Below, in pieces: positions 41,608 through 44,100 of a DNA stretch of 44,100 nt. Location: assembly GCA_946887025.1 (NCBI GenBank), contig CAMPJY010000004.1, forward strand, positions 1-44,100, written 5' to 3'. The notes beneath the pieces are model-generated. The model ran no database searches. It was not told where the DNA came from and worked only from the letters and a program-made list of their open reading frames with translations. The stretch is from an uncultured Salinimicrobium sp. GTDB lineage: Bacteria > Bacteroidota > Bacteroidia > Flavobacteriales > Flavobacteriaceae. A program made the position numbers and the translations under genes. The first letter of the stretch is position 1, and the number at the start of each line of letters is the position of its first letter.

Positions 41608-42450
41608 ATGGATATCATAAAATTTTTAGATGAGTTTACCTCAGAAAACCTGACAAAGAAAACCTCTTCCAGAAAAGAGGTGTTTGGCACCTTCGCCTCC
41701 TTAGGAAAAAAAGCGGCGCTGGTTGCAATCCCTTTCGGGCTGGGATCCTATTCGGGAAAAGCCTATGCGGCCCAGGATGGAAATGCAGCGGTAAGTGCCC
41801 TGCAACTGGCGCTGACCCTGGAATATCTGGAAGCAGAATTTTACATGATGGCACTGGAATCAGGGGTCTTGCCCGGAGGGAGCAAGGCAGAAGCCATATA
41901 CCAGCAGATCTCCAAGCACGAATCCGCACATGTGGAATTCCTAAAAGCGGGGCTGGGAGCGGATTCCGTCGATTCCCCTACCTTCGATTTTACCGTTGGA
42001 GGAATGTTTGATCCTTTTAATGAGAATGGTACGGGACAGGAGGTGGCTTATGCCCAGTTGCTTGCCCTTGCCCAGGCTTTCGAGGATACCGGAGTAAGAG
42101 CTTACAAAGGCCAGGCGGGAAATTTAATGGGCACTCCCTTCCTCACGCCCGCTTTACAGATACATTCCGTAGAGGCACGGCACGCTTCAGAGGTGAGACG
42201 ATTACGGGCCGAGGTGATGGGTCTTGATGCTGACCAGAATGCACTTGGATGGATAAGCCTGAACAACAGGGGGCCGGGAATGCCCGAAGCAACCCAGCCT
42301 GTTTATGACGGGGAAGAAAATATCACCCAGGGGGGTGTGAATCTTGAGGAAGCCACCGGTTTTGATGCCGTGGCTGTTTCACAATCCTTTGATGAACCTA
42401 TGGATGGAGCAACAGCTTCGGCAATCGCCGGTTTATTTATTAGCTCATAA
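41608..42450 (+). CDS. ferritin-like protein with an atypical export signal
   Basis: A 280-residue paralogue of the preceding protein. The N-terminus has SRKEVFGTFASLGKKAALVA followed by IPFGLGSYSGKAYA; an arginine-lysine pair takes the place of the twin arginines, so Tat export is possible but unproven. Ferritin-like helices contain LTLEYLEAEFYMMALE, the ligand motif HESAH and HSVEARHASEV, and the AFEDTGVRAYKG segment shared with its neighbour. No lipobox cysteine. The C-terminal 60 residues (GENITQGGVNLEEATGF to the end) are an addition absent from the first protein. Probably works with its neighbour as a two-component unit. Confidence 0.85.
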   Translation: MDIIKFLDEFTSENLTKKTSSRKEVFGTFASLGKKAALVAIPFGLGSYSGKAYAAQDGNAAVSALQLALTLEYLEAEFYMMALESGVLPGGSKAEAIYQQISKHESAHVEFLKAGLGADSVDSPTFDFTVGGMFDPFNENGTGQEVAYAQLLALAQAFEDTGVRAYKGQAGNLMGTPFLTPALQIHSVEARHASEVRRLRAEVMGLDADQNALGWISLNNRGPGMPEATQPVYDGEENITQGGVNLEEATGFDAVAVSQSFDEPMDGATASAIAGLFISS

Positions 42451-42469
42451 ATTTCCGGGATAACAGCTT

Positions 42470-42511
42470 TAAAAGAAGTTGCCGGTATCTTATACTGGCA
42501 ACTTCTCTTTT
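42470..42511 (+). terminator. terminator after the ferritin-like pair
   Basis: AAAAGAAGTTGCC (42471-42483) pairs with GGCAACTTCTCTTTT (42497-42511), with one bulged base, around a 13-base loop. It separates the ferritin-like genes from the sigma factor. Confidence 0.65.
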
Positions 42512-42607
42512 AGTAATTATCAATTTGCCAGAACTGACAATTTTTAATTTTACTATATAATACTTGGGACCAGCTTATTTTTTTTATTTATACTTAATTT
42601 TAGCTCC

Positions 42608-43135
42608 ATGCAACACGATCAACTAATTGTCCAGCTACAGAAGGGGGATGAAAAATCTTTTGAAAAAATCTATGCCCTTTATTCCCGGAGCCTATATGGG
42701 ATCATCTACAGCATTATCAGGGATGAGAAAATTTCAGAAGAGATCCTGCAGGATGTATTTCTGAAGATCTGGGAAAACGCTGCCTCCTACAATGCTGATA
42801 GAGGACGCTTTTTTACCTGGATCCTGAATATCGCCAGGAATGCTTCTATAGACAGGATACGCTCGAAAGATTTTAAAGACAGACAGACAGACCTGAAAGT
42901 CGATAGTTTCACTGATATCTGGGAGGCCAGAAGCAGTGCTGCAGGGAGACTGGATAGTATAGGCCTTCAAAAATATATAGACCTTCTGGAGCCCCTGTGC
43001 AAAAAATTAATTGATCTGTTGTTTTTTAAGGGATATACCCAACAGGAGACGGCACAGGAACTTCAGATTCCCTTAGGAACCGTAAAGACGAGGAATAGAG
43101 TATGTATCGACAAACTGAGATCTAACCTAAGCTAA
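42608..43135 (+). CDS. ECF-type RNA polymerase sigma factor
   Basis: A 175-residue sigma-70 family protein of the ECF type. Region 2 (about 15-80) has FEKIYALYSRSLYGIIYSII and the -10-recognition segment EILQDVFLKIWENAASYN; region 4 (about 122-170) ends in YTQQETAQELQIPLGTVKTR, the -35-binding helix-turn-helix. It has no fused sensor, so it is probably held by the anti-sigma factor whose gene begins two bases after its stop. The target genes are not determined, but the ferritin-like pair immediately upstream is the obvious candidate. Confidence 0.93.
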   Translation: MQHDQLIVQLQKGDEKSFEKIYALYSRSLYGIIYSIIRDEKISEEILQDVFLKIWENAASYNADRGRFFTWILNIARNASIDRIRSKDFKDRQTDLKVDSFTDIWEARSSAAGRLDSIGLQKYIDLLEPLCKKLIDLLFFKGYTQQETAQELQIPLGTVKTRNRVCIDKLRSNLS

Positions 43136-43137
43136 GA

Positions 43138-43929
43138 ATGGAAATTAAAGAATTAATATCATCAGGAAAACTGGAGCTGTATGTGTATGGTGCCCTCCCT
43201 GCATCAGAGAGTTCAGAGATTACACAGAAGCTCAGGGAATATCCTGAAATAAAGGCGGAGGTCGAGGAAATAGAAGCTGCCCTGATACACCTTTCCGCCG
43301 AGGCAGCGCCCTATGATCCAAAAGACCTGTTCCAGGCCATTAAAAACAAACTCTCTGAAAAAGAGGCCATCAGACAGGTGCCTCCAAAACGATTTCGAAT
43401 TCCTGCCTATATGGGCTGGGCCGCGAGTTTACTGCTACTGGCCGGACTGTTTTTCCTTTTTGATCAGAATCAGGACCTGAAAAGGTCTCTGGAGACAATG
43501 ACACTCAGGAATGCGGAATTTGAGGCCCAAATAGCAGCCGCGCGGGAAGATGCTGAAAAGACCCAGGAACTTCTTGAAGTCCTCAGGGATCGGAATATAA
43601 AAAAAATACCACTTCAGGGGCAGGAGATCGCACCTGAAAGCTACGCTGCGGTTTACTGGAACGAAGAGCAGCAAACCACCTTTATAGATGCCAAAGAGCT
43701 CCCTGCTGCCCCTGAAGGAATGGTGTACCAGGTATGGTCCCTGAAACTCGATCCTCTGGCAGCAGTGAGTATAGGTTTATTGGATGATCTGGACAAAGAT
43801 GCGGATAAAATTTTCCGGTTGGAAAACCCCAATTCCTCAGAAGGCTTCGGGATAACCCTTGAACCTGAGGGAGGAAGTGAAACTCCAACCTTAGAAAACC
43901 TTTATACCCTGGGTACTGTGTCCATTTAA
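43138..43929 (+). CDS. RskA-type anti-sigma factor
   Basis: A 263-residue single-pass membrane protein. The N-terminal 80 residues (KELISSGKLELYVYGALPASE, then AALIHLSAEAAPYDP) are the cytoplasmic sigma-binding part; a membrane helix spans about 90-108 (AYMGWAASLLLLAGLFFLF); a coiled coil follows (109-155) and the periplasmic RskA domain (about 160-263, with GMVYQVWSLKLDPLAAVSIG) ends the protein. The zinc-binding HxxxCxxC motif is not present. It binds the sigma factor encoded upstream (two bases apart, translationally coupled) and would be released by a signal from the periplasm. Confidence 0.9.
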   Translation: MEIKELISSGKLELYVYGALPASESSEITQKLREYPEIKAEVEEIEAALIHLSAEAAPYDPKDLFQAIKNKLSEKEAIRQVPPKRFRIPAYMGWAASLLLLAGLFFLFDQNQDLKRSLETMTLRNAEFEAQIAAAREDAEKTQELLEVLRDRNIKKIPLQGQEIAPESYAAVYWNEEQQTTFIDAKELPAAPEGMVYQVWSLKLDPLAAVSIGLLDDLDKDADKIFRLENPNSSEGFGITLEPEGGSETPTLENLYTLGTVSI

Positions 43930-43990
43930 AGTTTCCCCACTGGCAGTGCACTTAGCGGGGCGGAGGCTCCAGACTCCCGTAATTTGCATA

Positions 43991-44100
43991 CGTGAATCCG
44001 GAGATTCCCACCCGGTTGCGCTCCGATCTGGAGATCGGGCGCAGTCCTTCGCTGGTCCAAATCTCCAGATTTGGACCCACCGGGTGGCGATCTCCAGATC
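43991..44100. repeat. modular palindromic repeat, copy 2 (inverted, runs off the edge)
   Basis: Read on the minus strand this holds module B (44100-44050) and then module A (44044-43991), five bases apart. Module B matches copy 1 at 50 of 51 aligned bases; module A at about 47 of 54. Palindromes seen: GAATCCGGAGATTC at 43994-44007, CCGATCTGGAGATCGG at 44023-44038, a 24-bp perfect one at 44054-44077, and one cut by the window end. Confidence 0.82.

Overview
The window looks like chromosome of a marine or soil Flavobacteriaceae (Bacteroidetes), moderately GC-rich for the family. Reasons: the order lptD / amidase / MCE protein / two HdrBC-like Fe-S proteins / small conserved protein / GH3-beta-lactamase fusion / bshA, which I recall as a flavobacterial synteny block; bacillithiol synthesis (bshA); lipoproteins and SusD-less outer-membrane proteins typical of the phylum; several TTG/GTG starts; and promoters of the Bacteroidetes form TTTG-N18..20-TAnnTTTG in front of tRNAs and housekeeping genes. 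No rRNA, phage, insertion sequence or CRISPR array was seen. Three tRNAs are present (Arg-TCT, Ser-GCT, Pro-TGG).

Layout. 1-4.5 kb: the end of one gene, a small lipoprotein, then a minus-strand operon of a DUF1704 HExxxH metallopeptidase, a GshB-like ATP-grasp ligase and an AstE/AspA-type M14 hydrolase. 4.5-9.2 kb: a large nested palindrome, tRNA-Arg, a VOC protein, a coiled-coil lipoprotein, a YedI-type membrane protein and a triple-PAS/GAF histidine kinase. 9.5-12.2 kb: a plus-strand group of small stress-type proteins (tandem PhnB/VOC, SRPBCC, exported DinB-like, an acidic disordered protein). 12.2-16.5 kb: upp, a DUF421/MBL pair, tRNA-Ser and tRNA-Pro, a HAD phosphatase, a cluster of palindromes and ridA.

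16.5-28.5 kb is the envelope and redox block: lptD (minus) divergent from a plus-strand series that runs through a peptidoglycan amidase, an MCE transport protein, an HdrC/HdrB-like pair, a small conserved protein, a NagZ-like GH3 fused to a serine beta-lactamase domain, and bshA. LptD, the amidase, the MCE protein and the GH3 fusion all act on the outer membrane or cell wall. 28.6-34.6 kb: a small beta-barrel, a fused FAD/Fe-S D-lactate dehydrogenase-type protein, aroC and a DAACS symporter. 34.6-44.1 kb: MutS2 and Ung (divergent), DUF4256, a GT2 glycosyltransferase, a ring-cleaving dioxygenase, two exported ferritin-like proteins (the first with a twin-arginine plus lipobox signal) and an ECF sigma/anti-sigma pair. 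This last section is bracketed by two copies of a modular palindromic repeat in opposite orientation.

The strongest candidates for something new are the ATP-grasp / DUF1704 / M14 operon, whose three enzyme classes parallel the eukaryotic tubulin tyrosination-glutamylation enzymes, and the modular CTGGAG-core palindromic repeat at 34.6 and 44.0 kb. All family assignments were made by eye from motifs; no database search was run.
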